Part shown: positions 18,209-27,211 of the stretch, piece after piece | How positions within the stretch are numbered: position 1 is the stretch's first letter | Layout: the number at the start of each line of letters is the position of its first letter | DNA from: Pseudomonas rhodesiae | GTDB lineage: Bacteria; Pseudomonadota; Gammaproteobacteria; Pseudomonadales; Pseudomonadaceae | Direction of reading: 5' to 3' | Assembly: GCF_007858255.1 (NCBI RefSeq) | Contig: NZ_VFEU01000006.1 | Location: forward strand, 186,001 to 250,000 | Length of the DNA: 64,000 nt | Made by a program: the position numbers and the translations under genes | The notes under the pieces: model-generated | What the model saw: the letters and a program-made list of their open reading frames with translations, nothing else | What the model was told of the DNA's origin: nothing | The model's database searches: none

Positions 18209-19099
18209 TCAGCCCAGCAGGGCTTGCGCCTTGTGCGTGACGATCTCCAGCAAAGCATTCAAGGCCGGGGCGGGTGTGGCGTCCTTGAGCGTCAACGCAT
18301 ACAGACTGACCATGATCGGCGGCGACACCGGGCAGGCATCCAGTCCGGCCTCCCGAGCGCCGTATGCGGTGAATGGATCGACGATCGCCAAGCCTTCACC
18401 CGCCTCTACCATGCTGCGCATCATCTGATAGGTCTGGACCCGCGTCTGCACCACCGGCAACGGGCGCAGGGCTTGCAGCTTGGCGTCCAGCAGCCGACTG
18501 AGCGGGTCTTGTCCTTCAAGGCCAATCATTGACTGGCCGGCCAGTTCCTGCAGTGCGATGTACTTCTGCTTGGGCTTGAGCCAGCCATGGGGCGCGAGCA
18601 GTTGCAGCTTGCCTTGGGCCAGCACACTGCATTGGATCTGCGGGTGCTCGGGGTCGTGCAGGCTCAGGCCGACTTCGGCCTCGCGCAGCAACAGGCTTTT
18701 GACGATCTCCCGCGTCGGCTGGCTGGACAGATTGCACGGCGTGTCCTGAAAGCGCCGGCGCAATGCGGCAATGCTTTGCGGCAGTAGTTGATTGGCCAGG
18801 GGCGGAGTGCACAGGGCGCGCAGGGTGGGTGCGTGATGGAGTTTGAGGCGGCTGGCCAGGCGTTGCACCGGCTCCAGGGCTTCGTAGAGCAAGGCGATGT
18901 CGGCTTGCAACTCCAGGGTTTCGCGGGTGGCCTGCAAGCGCCCGCGCACGCTGGCAAACAACATGAAGCCCAGTTGATGCTCGGCATCCTTGAGCGTTGC
19001 GTCCACATCGCCCACGGGGAGTTGCAACCACTCGGCGGCCGTGCCGAGGTGTCCGGTCTGCAAAATGGCCTGAATCACTTCGATATGACGTAAACGCAT
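18209..19099 (-). CDS. LysR-family transcriptional regulator
   Basis: A 296-residue regulator. The N-terminal winged helix is recognisable (MRLRHIEVIQAILQTGHLGTAAEWLQLPVGDVDATLKDAE shortened here to MRLRHIEVIQ...LKDAEHQLG) though less canonical than usual, and the effector-binding domain covers about 90-290. It converges on the ldcA-GNAT pair and directly abuts the GNAT gene, so it is not divergent from an obvious target. No strong Shine-Dalgarno is visible. Target and effector are unknown. Confidence 0.85.
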   Translation of the reverse strand: MRLRHIEVIQAILQTGHLGTAAEWLQLPVGDVDATLKDAEHQLGFMLFASVRGRLQATRETLELQADIALLYEALEPVQRLASRLKLHHAPTLRALCTPPLANQLLPQSIAALRRRFQDTPCNLSSQPTREIVKSLLLREAEVGLSLHDPEHPQIQCSVLAQGKLQLLAPHGWLKPKQKYIALQELAGQSMIGLEGQDPLSRLLDAKLQALRPLPVVQTRVQTYQMMRSMVEAGEGLAIVDPFTAYGAREAGLDACPVSPPIMVSLYALTLKDATPAPALNALLEIVTHKAQALLG

Positions 19100-19279
19100 C
19101 GCCGGAGTCTATGTGCAGCGCCGTGGGGTTTCAATGGCGCGGGCCTCGATGCGCAAAAAAGACTGCGCGGGTCGCTCACACCTATGGCGTTCGGCCATGG
19201 CCTCACTAGAATGGCGCGTCCGAACATTGATGACCAAAGCCGCCAACGGCACTTACAACAAAAACAGGTCGGGTCTCAC

Positions 19280-19624
19280 ATGCCAATCCCCTCGCGCTTT
19301 TTCGGGGCAACGGCCAAGCAACTCCTGGTGCTTCTGACCGTGGGGTGCGCGGCTGCTTATCTCTTGAGTAATCACGACGAACCCTTGCCGGAGAGTCTGG
19401 CGCTGGAAACCTTTATCCGTTCCCAGGAGCAGGTGAGCGAGCAGGTGGGGGCGGTGCTGGGCATTGCCCTGGTGCGTCAGGTACAGGCATATCCGGCCTA
19501 TGGCGCGCCGGGTTATACGCGTTCACTGTATGCGGTCGAAGGGGAGCGAGGGCAATTGATGGTCACGCTCAAACAGGTCGAGGGTGAAGCTGATGCCGAA
19601 GTGACGGAGATCCGCCGACCGTGA
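19280..19624 (+). CDS. Hypothetical single-pass membrane protein
   Basis: A 114-residue protein starting MPIPSRFFGATAKQ. One hydrophobic segment (LLVLLTVGCAAAYLL, about 15-29) suggests a membrane anchor with a periplasmic remainder containing a YAVEGERGQLMVTL strand pattern. An in-frame start 32 codons upstream would add a polar leader without a credible ribosome-binding site. I do not recognise the family. Confidence 0.6.
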   Translation: MPIPSRFFGATAKQLLVLLTVGCAAAYLLSNHDEPLPESLALETFIRSQEQVSEQVGAVLGIALVRQVQAYPAYGAPGYTRSLYAVEGERGQLMVTLKQVEGEADAEVTEIRRP

Positions 19625-19684
19625 TCGCCCAGCCCAGTCAATGCCATCATTGGCCAGGACTGAGCAGGCAGAAACGGCGAGATC

Positions 19685-19921
19685 TTATGAAGCGAGGGTG
19701 GTTTGCGATTCGCGGACCAGAATCGTCCCCGATTGAATCAGTTTGAATTCGTCGCCTTCCAGTTTTTCTACACGATCGCCAATGGCCAGCTTGTAGGTGG
19801 TGGTAGGCGCCGAGCCAGCCAGGTCGCCTTGGGCCGGGTTGGATTCCTGGAACTCATGCACCGAATACACGCGTCCTTCTGCGTCTCTGGCATGGAACTG
19901 TCCGACAAGTACTGCTGCCAT
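19685..19921 (-). CDS. Small hypothetical protein
   Basis: A 78-residue acidic protein starting MAAVLVGQFHARDAEGR, with beta-strand-like content (TYKLAIGDRVEKLEGDEFKLI) and no membrane segment. GAGG lies about 9 bases before the ATG. Isolated on the minus strand, with its own upstream region shared with the divergent reductase gene. No function recognised. Confidence 0.65.
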   Translation of the reverse strand: MAAVLVGQFHARDAEGRVYSVHEFQESNPAQGDLAGSAPTTTYKLAIGDRVEKLEGDEFKLIQSGTILVRESQTTLAS

Positions 19922-20148
19922 CTGTTTAGAACCTCTGGAGATAAACACTCGATTTACGGTTGTGTAGACCGTCAGGGAGCGGGGTAGTTTACCTATAAGA
20001 AAAAAATACTATTCGTAGGCTTTCTCAGAAGCTTCCTACGCTGTGTGGCGTCATACAAACCTATAAAAACGCTGCAAAACCTGCTGGTGAACGCGCGGCG
20101 AAGACTCTATAACTACAAGCTCCTTTAGTCAGACGTCGGGAAACCTCA
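19922..20148. promoter_or_regulatory. Divergent intergenic region
   Basis: A locally A+T-rich 227-base gap between the small hypothetical gene (minus) and the FMN reductase gene (plus). It holds runs such as AAGAAAAAAATACTATT and TATAAAAACG that could supply -10 elements. I could not assign a specific promoter or operator. Confidence 0.35.
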
Positions 20149-20706
20149 ATGAGCAAGGTCTACACGATTGCCGTCCTGGTTGGCAGCTTGAGAAAAGACT
20201 CCATCAACCGCAAAGTCGCGTTGGCGTTGGCCGAACTGGCCCCTGCCAATCTGAAGTTGAACATCGTGGAAATCGGCGATCTGCCGCTCTACAACGAGGA
20301 CATCGATGGTGCTTCACCGCCGGCAGCCTACAGCACTTTCCGCCAGCAGGTGAGTTCATCCGACGCGGTGCTGTTCGTGACCCCCGAATACAACCGCTCG
20401 GTGCCGGCACCGTTGAAGAACGCGATTGACGTAGGTTCGCGCCCTTACGGTAAAAGCGCCTGGAGCGGCAAGCCAGGGGCGATTATCAGTGTGTCGCCAG
20501 GGGCGATTGGCGGGTTTGGCGCCAACCACCATTTGCGCCAGTCGTTGGTGTTCCTGGATGTGTGGTGCATGCAGCAGCCGGAAGCCTACCTGGGCGGCGC
20601 GGGCAGCGTGTTTGACGACAGCGGTAAGGTGTCGGAAAAGACCAAGCCATTCTTGCAGGCGTTTATCGATGCCTACGGCCAGTGGGTAGAAAAACAGCGG
20701 GGCTGA
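20149..20706 (+). CDS. NADPH-dependent FMN reductase
   Basis: A 185-residue flavodoxin-like reductase. The phosphate-binding loop of bound FMN is GSLRKDSINRK (12-22), followed by LPLYNEDID and the FMN ring contact TPEYNRSVPAPLKNAID, hallmarks of the ChrR/azoreductase-type NADPH:FMN/quinone reductases. Probable role is two-electron reduction of quinones or flavin supply. Monocistronic, convergent with poxB. Confidence 0.92.
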   Translation: MSKVYTIAVLVGSLRKDSINRKVALALAELAPANLKLNIVEIGDLPLYNEDIDGASPPAAYSTFRQQVSSSDAVLFVTPEYNRSVPAPLKNAIDVGSRPYGKSAWSGKPGAIISVSPGAIGGFGANHHLRQSLVFLDVWCMQQPEAYLGGAGSVFDDSGKVSEKTKPFLQAFIDAYGQWVEKQRG

Positions 20707-20718
20707 ATTACGCGCCTG

Positions 20719-20750
20719 AGGGGTGTGCGGGATTGGTCCCACACGCCCCT
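20719..20750. terminator. Bidirectional hairpin between convergent genes
   Basis: Arms AGGGGTGTGCGG and CCACACGCCCCT pair over 12 positions with one G-U pair and one mismatch, in the 55-base gap between the reductase stop and the poxB stop. There is no long T run, so efficiency is uncertain. Confidence 0.5.
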
Positions 20751-20761
20751 ACAGATACGGC

Positions 20762-22486
20762 TTATCGCAACCAGTTGGTGCGCGCCAACTCGATCACCTC
20801 ATCGCCACGCCCGCTCATCACCGCCTTGAGCATGTACAGGCTGAACCCTTTGGCCTGTTCCAGCTTGATGCTGGGCGGCATTACCAGTTCCTGGGTCGCG
20901 GTGACCACATCCACCAGCACCGGGCCATCATGGGCCAGGGCACGGCGCAACGCCGGCTCCAGGTCTTCGGATTGCTCCACGCGAATACCGAGAATGCCCA
21001 TGGCGTTGGACATGGCGGCAAAATCCGGGTTTTTGAGATCGGTGCCGGCCTCCAGGTAACCGGCGGCCTTCATCTCCATGGCGACAAACCCCAGCGACGC
21101 GTTATCGAACACGATGACTTTGACCGGCAGCTTCAATTGCGCCAGTGAAATAAAATCCCCCATCAACATGGCAAAGCCACCGTCGCCGGACATTGAGATC
21201 ACTTGGCGTCCAGGGAACGCTGCCTGTGCGCCGATGGCCTGGGGCATGGCATTGGCCATTGAGCCGTGGTTGAACGAGCCGATCAGGCGGCGCTTGCCGT
21301 TCATCTTCAGGTAACGCGCGGCCCACACGGTGGGCGAACCGACGTCAGCGGTGAAGATGGCATCGTCGTCCGCCAGTTCGCTGAGCAGGCGTGCGACGTA
21401 TTGCGGGTGAATCGGCCGATTGGCTTTGGACGGCTGCGCCAGATCGTCCAGACCCTGGCGGGCTTTTGCATAGTGCTTCAACGACGTGTCGAGAAAGCTG
21501 CGGTCGGTTTTGCGGGTCAGGTGCGGCAGCAGGGCGTCCAGGGTCTCGCTGACGTCGGCGGCGATGCCCAAGTCCAGGGTGGCGCGTCGGCCGAGGGCCT
21601 GGGGGTCGCGGTCGATCTGGATGATCGTAGCGTCAGTGGGGTAGAACTGGCGATAGGGGAAGTCGGTGCCGAGCATGATCAGCGTGTCGCAGTCGAGCAT
21701 GGCGTGGTAGCCGGAGCTGAAGCCGATCAGGCCGGTCATGCCCACGTCGAACGGGTTGTCCCACTCCACATGCTCCTTGCCACGCAACGCATGCACCACC
21801 GGCGCACCGAGGGTGTCGGCCAGGGCGACGACTTGGTCGTGGGCGCCGGCGCAGCCGCTGCCGCACAGCAGGGTGACTTTCTGGCTGCTTTGCAGTATCT
21901 CGACCAGACGTTGCAGGTCCTGCTCCGCCGGTAAGGTGCGCGGCGCGTGCAGGGCCGGCCAGGGTTTGAGCTTGTCCTCGACTTCCAGCAGCGATACATC
22001 CCCCGGAATCACCACCACCGCCACGCCGCGATTGAGAATCGCCGAACGCATGGCGCGGTGCAGCACCTGGGGCATCTGCTCAGGGTTGCTGACCAGCTCG
22101 ATAAAGTGGCTGCATTCCTTGAACAGCTCTTGGGGATGGGTTTCCTGGAAGTAATTCAGGCCGATCTCGGACGATGGGATTTGCGCGGCAATCGCCAGCA
22201 CCGGTACGTGGTTGCGATGGCAGTCGAACAGACCGTTGATCAAATGCAGGTTGCCCGGCCCGCAACTGCCGGCGCATACGGTCAGCTCCCCGGTGGCGGC
22301 CGCTTCGGCGCCCGCAGCGAACGCGGCCACTTCTTCGTGACGTACGTGCATCCACTCAATGCTGTCCATGCTGCGCAAGGCGTCGGTCAGCCCATTGAGG
22401 CTGTCACCGGTCAAACCCCAGATGCGCTTGATGCCCGCCTGTTCCAGGGTGGTCGCCAATTGCTGGGCCAGGTTGATTTTCGCCAT
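20762..22486 (-). CDS. poxB: Pyruvate dehydrogenase (quinone), PoxB
   Basis: A 574-residue thiamine-diphosphate- and FAD-dependent enzyme that oxidatively decarboxylates pyruvate to acetate, passing electrons to ubiquinone at the membrane. The three acetolactate-synthase-like domains are present, with [15 protein letters not shown] (about 79-93), a central FAD domain, and the ThDP motif beginning [13 protein letters not shown]. The C-terminal helix ends ELARTNWLR. Start chosen at [10 protein letters not shown] with GGAG upstream; the extra 4 codons in frame are not needed. Confidence 0.93.
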   Translation of the reverse strand: MAKINLAQQLATTLEQAGIKRIWGLTGDSLNGLTDALRSMDSIEWMHVRHEEVAAFAAGAEAAATGELTVCAGSCGPGNLHLINGLFDCHRNHVPVLAIAAQIPSSEIGLNYFQETHPQELFKECSHFIELVSNPEQMPQVLHRAMRSAILNRGVAVVVIPGDVSLLEVEDKLKPWPALHAPRTLPAEQDLQRLVEILQSSQKVTLLCGSGCAGAHDQVVALADTLGAPVVHALRGKEHVEWDNPFDVGMTGLIGFSSGYHAMLDCDTLIMLGTDFPYRQFYPTDATIIQIDRDPQALGRRATLDLGIAADVSETLDALLPHLTRKTDRSFLDTSLKHYAKARQGLDDLAQPSKANRPIHPQYVARLLSELADDDAIFTADVGSPTVWAARYLKMNGKRRLIGSFNHGSMANAMPQAIGAQAAFPGRQVISMSGDGGFAMLMGDFISLAQLKLPVKVIVFDNASLGFVAMEMKAAGYLEAGTDLKNPDFAAMSNAMGILGIRVEQSEDLEPALRRALAHDGPVLVDVVTATQELVMPPSIKLEQAKGFSLYMLKAVMSGRGDEVIELARTNWLR

Positions 22487-22563
22487 GAAGAACTCCAATC
22501 GTCAGTGAGGTTAAAAGCTGCTGATCAATAGGGGACAGTTCGATCACGGCGAATGCTCCGCCT

Positions 22564-23796
22564 TTAATGTGAAGATTGCTTCATGCTTGCGCGGTACTGC
22601 CGAGTGCGCCGAGCGATAAACCACTGATCACGCACCAGCGCCAGGCACGGTGTAACCTTGGGCTTGGGCAGGTGGCCGCGGCTGAGGCGGCGCATCTGGT
22701 CGCGTACCACGGCCAGGGTGGCGAGGGCGGCAAGCGGCTTGCGCTGCCACTGGATCGGTTTGAGTTGCGGGTTGGGGTCGCGGCCTTCGCGCCAGTGCTT
22801 GAGCAACTGCGGCTCCAGGGTCAGCGCGGTGGCGATGCCCGCCATGGCGATGCCGCTGTCGAGCACTTGCTGCACGATGGGCAGGCGACGAATGCCGCCG
22901 GGCACCATCAACGGCATGGTGGCGATGCTGGCCAGTTCCTTGGCAAATTCCAGGAAGTACGCTTCGCGCGCCAGGGTACGCCCGTCCCGCGCTTCACCCT
23001 GCATGGCCGGCGCTTCATAGCTGCCGCCGGACAATTCGAGCAAGTCGATGGGCAAGGGGTTGAGCATCTCCACCACGCCCCGCGCATCCGCTGCATCGAA
23101 GCCGCCGCGCTGGAAGTCCGCCGAGTTGAGCTTGACTGCCACACAGAACGACGGGCTGACACTGGCGCGCACGGCGTGGATCACTTCCAGCAGCAGGCGT
23201 GCGCGGTTTTCCAGGGAGCCACCCCAGCGGTCGGTGCGGTGGTTGCTCAGTGGCGAGAGAAATTGGCTGATCAGGTAACCGTGTGCGCCGTGGATCTGCA
23301 CGCCGCTGAACCCGGCTTTCTCAGCCAGGCGCGCGCTGGTGGCGAAGCGCTGGATCACCTCCTGGATATCCTCCTCGGTCATGGCCCGAGGGGTGGCGAA
23401 CATCTTCGAGAAACTGCCCAAGTCCATCGCGATGGCCGACGGCGCCAGGGCTTGCTGGCCGAGGTTGGCCATGGTCTGGCGCCCCGGGTGGCTGAGTTGA
23501 ACCCAGAAATGCACGCCCTTGGCCCGTGCCACATCGGCCCACTCGCGGAAGCTGTCCAGGTGTTCTTCGTTTTCCAGCGCGACGCCGCCAGGGCCGGTCA
23601 TGGCGCGGCGATCAATCATCACGTTGCCGGTCAGCAACAGGCCCGGCTCGCCGTCCGCCCAGGCTTTGTACAGTTGCTTGAGTGCTCGGGAGGGTGCTTG
23701 GTTGAGATCGGCCATGTTTTCTTCCATCGCGGCTTTGGCGATGCGGTTGGCGATGATTTGGCCGTTGGGCAGGTGCAAGGGTTCAAACGGTGACAT
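22564..23796 (-). CDS. NADH:flavin oxidoreductase (old yellow enzyme family)
   Basis: A 410-residue FMN-binding TIM barrel. Seen are the N-terminal FMN region (NRIAKAAMEENMAD), the substrate-proton region GFSGVQIHGAHGYLISQFLSP (about 174-194; the HGAHGYL motif) and WGGSLENRARLL, then a C-terminal phosphate-binding region (LMVPGGIR). No C-terminal NADH-binding extension with FeS is present. AGGAGT precedes the ATG. It is divergent from a MerR gene through a MerR-type promoter, so it is the likely target of that regulator. Confidence 0.92.
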   Translation of the reverse strand: MSPFEPLHLPNGQIIANRIAKAAMEENMADLNQAPSRALKQLYKAWADGEPGLLLTGNVMIDRRAMTGPGGVALENEEHLDSFREWADVARAKGVHFWVQLSHPGRQTMANLGQQALAPSAIAMDLGSFSKMFATPRAMTEEDIQEVIQRFATSARLAEKAGFSGVQIHGAHGYLISQFLSPLSNHRTDRWGGSLENRARLLLEVIHAVRASVSPSFCVAVKLNSADFQRGGFDAADARGVVEMLNPLPIDLLELSGGSYEAPAMQGEARDGRTLAREAYFLEFAKELASIATMPLMVPGGIRRLPIVQQVLDSGIAMAGIATALTLEPQLLKHWREGRDPNPQLKPIQWQRKPLAALATLAVVRDQMRRLSRGHLPKPKVTPCLALVRDQWFIARRTRQYRASMKQSSH

Positions 23797-23824
23797 GGGT
23801 TGACTCCTGAGCGGGGGAGGCCTC

Positions 23825-23855
23825 AGGCTAAGCTTAAAGTTAACTTTAATGTCAA
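23825..23855 (-). promoter_or_regulatory. MerR-type promoter and operator (19-bp spacer)
   Basis: On the minus strand TTGACA (23855-23850) and TAGCCT (23830-23825) are separated by exactly 19 bases, the overlong spacer that MerR-family activators compensate by DNA distortion. The spacer contains a perfect 16-base palindrome TTAAAGTTAACTTTAA (23834-23849). It points at the flavin oxidoreductase gene; the divergent merR start lies 13 bases beyond. Confidence 0.85.
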
Positions 23856-23867
23856 GCAGGCATCGCA

Positions 23868-24272
23868 ATGAATATCGGAGAACTGGCAAAGCAGAGTGGA
23901 TTAGCCGCGTCGCGCATTCGTTTTTACGAAGCCGAAGGGCTGATCAGCCAGGTCGGGCGTCAGGCCAACGGCTATCGGCGCTATGCACCGGAAGCCTTAC
24001 AGACCTTGCAGTTGATTCAGAGCGCGCAACAGGCCGGGTTTACCTTGCAGGAGCTCAAGGCACTGATGCCGGCGCCGGGGGAACACAAGCGCGAGGAGTT
24101 GATCCAGGCGCTGGAACGCAAGGTGCAACAGATCGAAGAGATGCAGGCCCATTTGGCCCACAGCAAAGCGCAGTTGTTGGGGGTGATCGAAGCGGTACGG
24201 GCGCAGCCGGAAGGCGTGCCGTGTTCGATGGGGCAGAAGCAGGTGCTGGCGTCGATCAAACTCAACCGATAA
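23868..24272 (+). CDS. MerR-family transcriptional regulator
   Basis: A 134-residue regulator. The winged helix-turn-helix is MNIGELAKQSGLAASRIRFY with EAEGLI and NGYRRY (residues 1-40); a dimerisation coiled coil follows (about 75-110). The C-terminus has one cysteine (VPCSMGQ), not the three of mercury sensors nor a SoxR FeS cluster. It probably activates the divergent flavin oxidoreductase gene. An inducer cannot be inferred. Confidence 0.93.
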   Translation: MNIGELAKQSGLAASRIRFYEAEGLISQVGRQANGYRRYAPEALQTLQLIQSAQQAGFTLQELKALMPAPGEHKREELIQALERKVQQIEEMQAHLAHSKAQLLGVIEAVRAQPEGVPCSMGQKQVLASIKLNR

Positions 24273-24300
24273 AAAAAGCCCTGGCATGCCAGGGCTTTTT
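24271..24300 (+). terminator. Rho-independent terminator after merR
   Basis: Perfect stem AAGCCCTGGC/GCCAGGGCTT flanked by A and T runs, directly after the merR stop. Symmetric A/T flanks make it usable in both directions, serving the convergent cysI-DUF934 transcript as well. Confidence 0.93.
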
Positions 24301-24313
24301 CATGTGCGCCAAC

Positions 24314-24808
24314 TCAGCGGCGACGGAACAGCGGCAGCGGCTCGTCAGTGGCGGCCTGGTAGGTCACCGAGAAGTCCTTGAGGCTTTCCAGCGCTTCGTA
24401 CGGGTCTTTGTCGGCGCGCAAGGCGAAGGCATCGAAGCCGCAACGGTGCAGGTAGAACAGCTGATCGCGCAGTACATCGCCAATCGCTCGCAGCTCGCCC
24501 TTGTAACCGTAGCGGTCACGCAGCAGGCGGGCGTTGGAGTAGTTGCGGCCATCGGTGAAGGCCGGGAAATTCAGGGCGATGACCTGGAAGTGTTGCACGT
24601 CCGCACCGATCTCTTCGGCTTCTTCATCGGCGTCCAGCCACACGCCCAGGCCGCCGTCGTGAGCCTTGAGGGCGTGGCCGTGTTCGCGCCACAGCGCCAA
24701 CGGCACGATCAGGTCGTCGCAGTTGGGAATGCCGTCGAAGCTCGCGTCCTTGGGCAGCAGGTGCCAGGTTTCGTCGACGACTTCGTTGTTCTTAATGATT
24801 CGCTGCAT
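24314..24808 (-). CDS. DUF934 protein associated with sulfite reductase
   Basis: A 164-residue protein of the DUF934/COG3749 family, always found next to cysI in proteobacteria and presumed to serve sulfite reduction. It starts MQRIIKNNEVVDETWH (AGGAGC upstream) and contains FPAFTDGRNYSNARLLRDRYGY, the family's most conserved segment. The start lies 17 bases inside cysI, so translation is coupled. Biochemical role is not established. Confidence 0.92.
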   Translation of the reverse strand: MQRIIKNNEVVDETWHLLPKDASFDGIPNCDDLIVPLALWREHGHALKAHDGGLGVWLDADEEAEEIGADVQHFQVIALNFPAFTDGRNYSNARLLRDRYGYKGELRAIGDVLRDQLFYLHRCGFDAFALRADKDPYEALESLKDFSVTYQAATDEPLPLFRRR

Positions 24809-26450
24809 AGACGCGCTCCTTGAACAGGTCGATGCCGATGCGCTGATAGGTGTCGATGAAACGCTCATCTTCGGTGCGCTGTTCGATGTATACGTCGATC
24901 AGTTTGCCGATCACCTCAGGCATGGCTTCCTGGGCGAAGGACGGGCCGAGGATCTTGCCCAGGCTCGCATCGCGGCTGGCGCTGCCACCCAGGGACACTT
25001 GGTAGAATTCTTCGCCTTTCTTGTCCACGCCCAGGATGCCGATATGGCCGACATGGTGGTGACCACAGGCGTTCATGCACCCGGAGATGTTCAGGTCCAG
25101 CTCACCGATGTCGAACAGGTAGTCCAGGTCATCGAAACGGCGCTGGATTGATTCGGCGATTGGGATCGACTTGGCGTTGGCCAGGGAGCAGAAATCCCCG
25201 CCCGGGCAGCAGATGATGTCAGTCAGCAGGCCGATGTTCGGCGTGGCGAAACCGCTCTCGCGCAGCTCGCCCCACAGGGTGAACAATTGGCTCTGCTCAA
25301 CGTCCGCCAGGATGATGTTCTGCTCGTGGGAGGTGCGCAGCTGGCCGAAGCTGTAGCGCTCGGCCAGGTCGGCAACGGCGTCCAGCTGTTTGTCGGTGAT
25401 GTCGCCTGGGGCCACGCCGGTCGGCTTGAGCGACAGGGTCACCGCCACATAGCCTGGCTTCTTGTGCGCCAGGGTGTTGCGGGTACGCCAGCGGGCGAAG
25501 CCAGGATGCTGCTGGTCGAGGGCGGCGAGTTCGGCGTCCTGATTGCTCAGGGCCTTGTACTCGGGGTCGACGAAATGTTTGGCGACGCGGTGCACTTCGG
25601 CGTCGGTCAGGGTGGTCTGGCCGCCGCGCAAGTGTTCCATCTCGGCGTCGACCTTCTGGGCGAACACCTCAGGGGTCAGCGCCTTGACCAGGATCTTGAT
25701 CCGGGCCTTGTACTTGTTGTCGCGACGGCCGTAGCGGTTGTAGACGCGCAGGATGGCGTCGAGGTAGCTCAACAGGTCCCGCCACGGCAGGAACTCGTTG
25801 ATAAACGCGCCGACGACCGGGGTACGGCCCAGGCCGCCACCCACCAGAACGCGGAAACCCAGTTCGCCAGCGGCGTTGTACACCGGCTCCAGGCCGATAT
25901 CGTGAACTTCGATGGCGGCACGGTCCGAGGTCGAGCCATTGACGGCGATCTTGAACTTGCGCGGCAGGTAGGCGAATTCGGGGTGGAAGGTGGTCCACTG
26001 GCGAATGATTTCACACCAGGGGCGCGGGTCGATCAGCTCATCGGCGGCTACCCCGGCGAACTGGTCAGTGGTGACGTTGCGCAGGCAGTTACCGCTGGTC
26101 TGAATCGCGTGCATCTGCACGGTGGCCAGTTCCGCCAGGATGTCCGGCACATCTTCCAGGGCCGGCCAGTTGAACTGAACGTTCTGGCGGGTACTGATGT
26201 GGGCATAGCCTTTGTCGTAGTCGCGGGCAATCTTGGCCATCATGCGGGTCTGGCGCGAGGTCAGTTGGCCGTAAGGCACGGCCACGCGGAGCATCGGCGC
26301 AAAGCGCTGAACATAAAGGCCATTTTGCAGGCGCAGAGGGCGGAACTCTTCTTCGCTCAGTTCACCTGCCAGATAGCGTCGGGTCTGATCACGGAACTGC
26401 TTGACGCGGTCCTCGATGATGCGCTGATCGTATTCGTCGTATACGTACAT
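24792..26450 (-). CDS. cysI: Sulfite reductase hemoprotein, beta subunit
   Basis: A 552-residue siroheme/4Fe-4S enzyme reducing sulfite to sulfide in cysteine biosynthesis. Two half-repeats of the nitrite/sulfite-reductase fold are seen, with cluster cysteines in CCPGGDFCSLANA and SGCMNACGHHH. The start MYVYDEYDQRIIEDRVKQF has AGGACC upstream; an upstream in-frame extension of 29 codons is poor in family features. No cysJ is nearby, as in other Pseudomonas, where electrons probably come from another donor. Confidence 0.93.
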   Translation of the reverse strand: MYVYDEYDQRIIEDRVKQFRDQTRRYLAGELSEEEFRPLRLQNGLYVQRFAPMLRVAVPYGQLTSRQTRMMAKIARDYDKGYAHISTRQNVQFNWPALEDVPDILAELATVQMHAIQTSGNCLRNVTTDQFAGVAADELIDPRPWCEIIRQWTTFHPEFAYLPRKFKIAVNGSTSDRAAIEVHDIGLEPVYNAAGELGFRVLVGGGLGRTPVVGAFINEFLPWRDLLSYLDAILRVYNRYGRRDNKYKARIKILVKALTPEVFAQKVDAEMEHLRGGQTTLTDAEVHRVAKHFVDPEYKALSNQDAELAALDQQHPGFARWRTRNTLAHKKPGYVAVTLSLKPTGVAPGDITDKQLDAVADLAERYSFGQLRTSHEQNIILADVEQSQLFTLWGELRESGFATPNIGLLTDIICCPGGDFCSLANAKSIPIAESIQRRFDDLDYLFDIGELDLNISGCMNACGHHHVGHIGILGVDKKGEEFYQVSLGGSASRDASLGKILGPSFAQEAMPEVIGKLIDVYIEQRTEDERFIDTYQRIGIDLFKERVYAANH

Positions 26451-26683
26451 ATAGGTCCTGTTCTCGGCAAATCTGCGCGCACGGCCGCGCACTCCCAACG
26501 GAGCCGGCGCACGATACCAGTTTGCGTTTATGCGCAAAAGTGATGTTTGAGTATATGCACATAACCAAAATGACTAATGAGACGGGTTATCACGATATCC
26601 ACATTTGTCATGCGGGCAATCATCGACTTTACTGTCGTCGAGTCTTAGTGCAATCACCTATAAAACCGACAAGAGGCGATGCG
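26451..26683. promoter_or_regulatory. Divergent cysI / small membrane protein promoter region
   Basis: A 233-base gap that turns A+T-rich in the middle. A minus-strand TATACT (26555-26550) is a -10 candidate for cysI. Downstream of it lies an inverted repeat TTTGCG-N6-CGCAAA (26521-26538) in the cysI leader. No riboswitch was recognised. Confidence 0.4.
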
Positions 26684-26797
26684 ATGAGCAATCCTACAAA
26701 AGCCCGTAAACCCGACAGCACCGTGGATGCCTGGGCCATTCTATTTCTGATCATCCTGGTGGTGGGCACTGCGGTGTTCTGGGTCAGCCACCAATAA
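26684..26797 (+). CDS. Small single-pass membrane protein (37 residues)
   Basis: A very short gene with a good Shine-Dalgarno (GAGG, 8 bases before ATG). The product MSNPTKARKPDSTVDAW is a polar, basic N-terminus, followed by one hydrophobic helix (AILFLIILVVGTAVFWV) and a SHQ tail, suggesting an inner-membrane micropeptide with N-terminus in the cytoplasm. It lies divergent from cysI. No homologue is recognised. Confidence 0.6.
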   Translation: MSNPTKARKPDSTVDAWAILFLIILVVGTAVFWVSHQ

Positions 26798-26873
26798 ACC
26801 CTGTTGATTGAGCCTCGATTGTCGGTCGCATCGCCTTTATCCTAGGCGGCTTATTTTCAAGGCTCAAATCACC

Positions 26874-27211
26874 ATGTTGAAGGTTTTGCTGGCGTGTGTG
26901 TATTTGCTGGGTTCTGCGTATGCGGCGACGGCTCAAGCCACGTCCGTGGTATTCCTCAACCCTGGCAAGTCGACGGAAACCTTCTGGGTCGATTACGCGC
27001 AATTCATGCAGGCCGCCGCCAAGGATCTGGGCCTGGCGTTGCGCGTGCATTGTCAATAGCTCACCGCAAATCCTTCGGGCGCGCCTGGACGGGCGACTGA
27101 GCACGCTGGTGGCCGGGCATTTCACCCTGGGTGGATTTCCGTGCGCTGTCCGCCCAGGGCAAACCGGCGTCCTACCGTTACCCGTTCAGCCCGCAGTGGC
27201 TGCTGCGTTAA
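26874..27211 (+). pseudogene. Decayed periplasmic substrate-binding protein gene
   Basis: The first 61 residues are intact: a signal peptide (MLKVLLACVYLLGSAYA) and the start of a sugar-type binding protein (TSVVFLNPGKSTETFWVDYA). The frame then meets a TAG at 27057. Downstream, recognisable pieces continue in other frames: GRLSTLVAGHFTLG (about 27088-27131) and a natural-looking C-terminus VDFRALSAQGKPASYRYPF ending at TAA 27209-27211. The central few hundred residues are missing, so there were at least two deletions or frameshifts. Confidence 0.75.

Noticed and set aside
20041..20148. Possible phage attachment or transfer boundary in the A+T-rich gap
   Set aside because: No integrase, tRNA or direct repeats nearby; ordinary promoter region.
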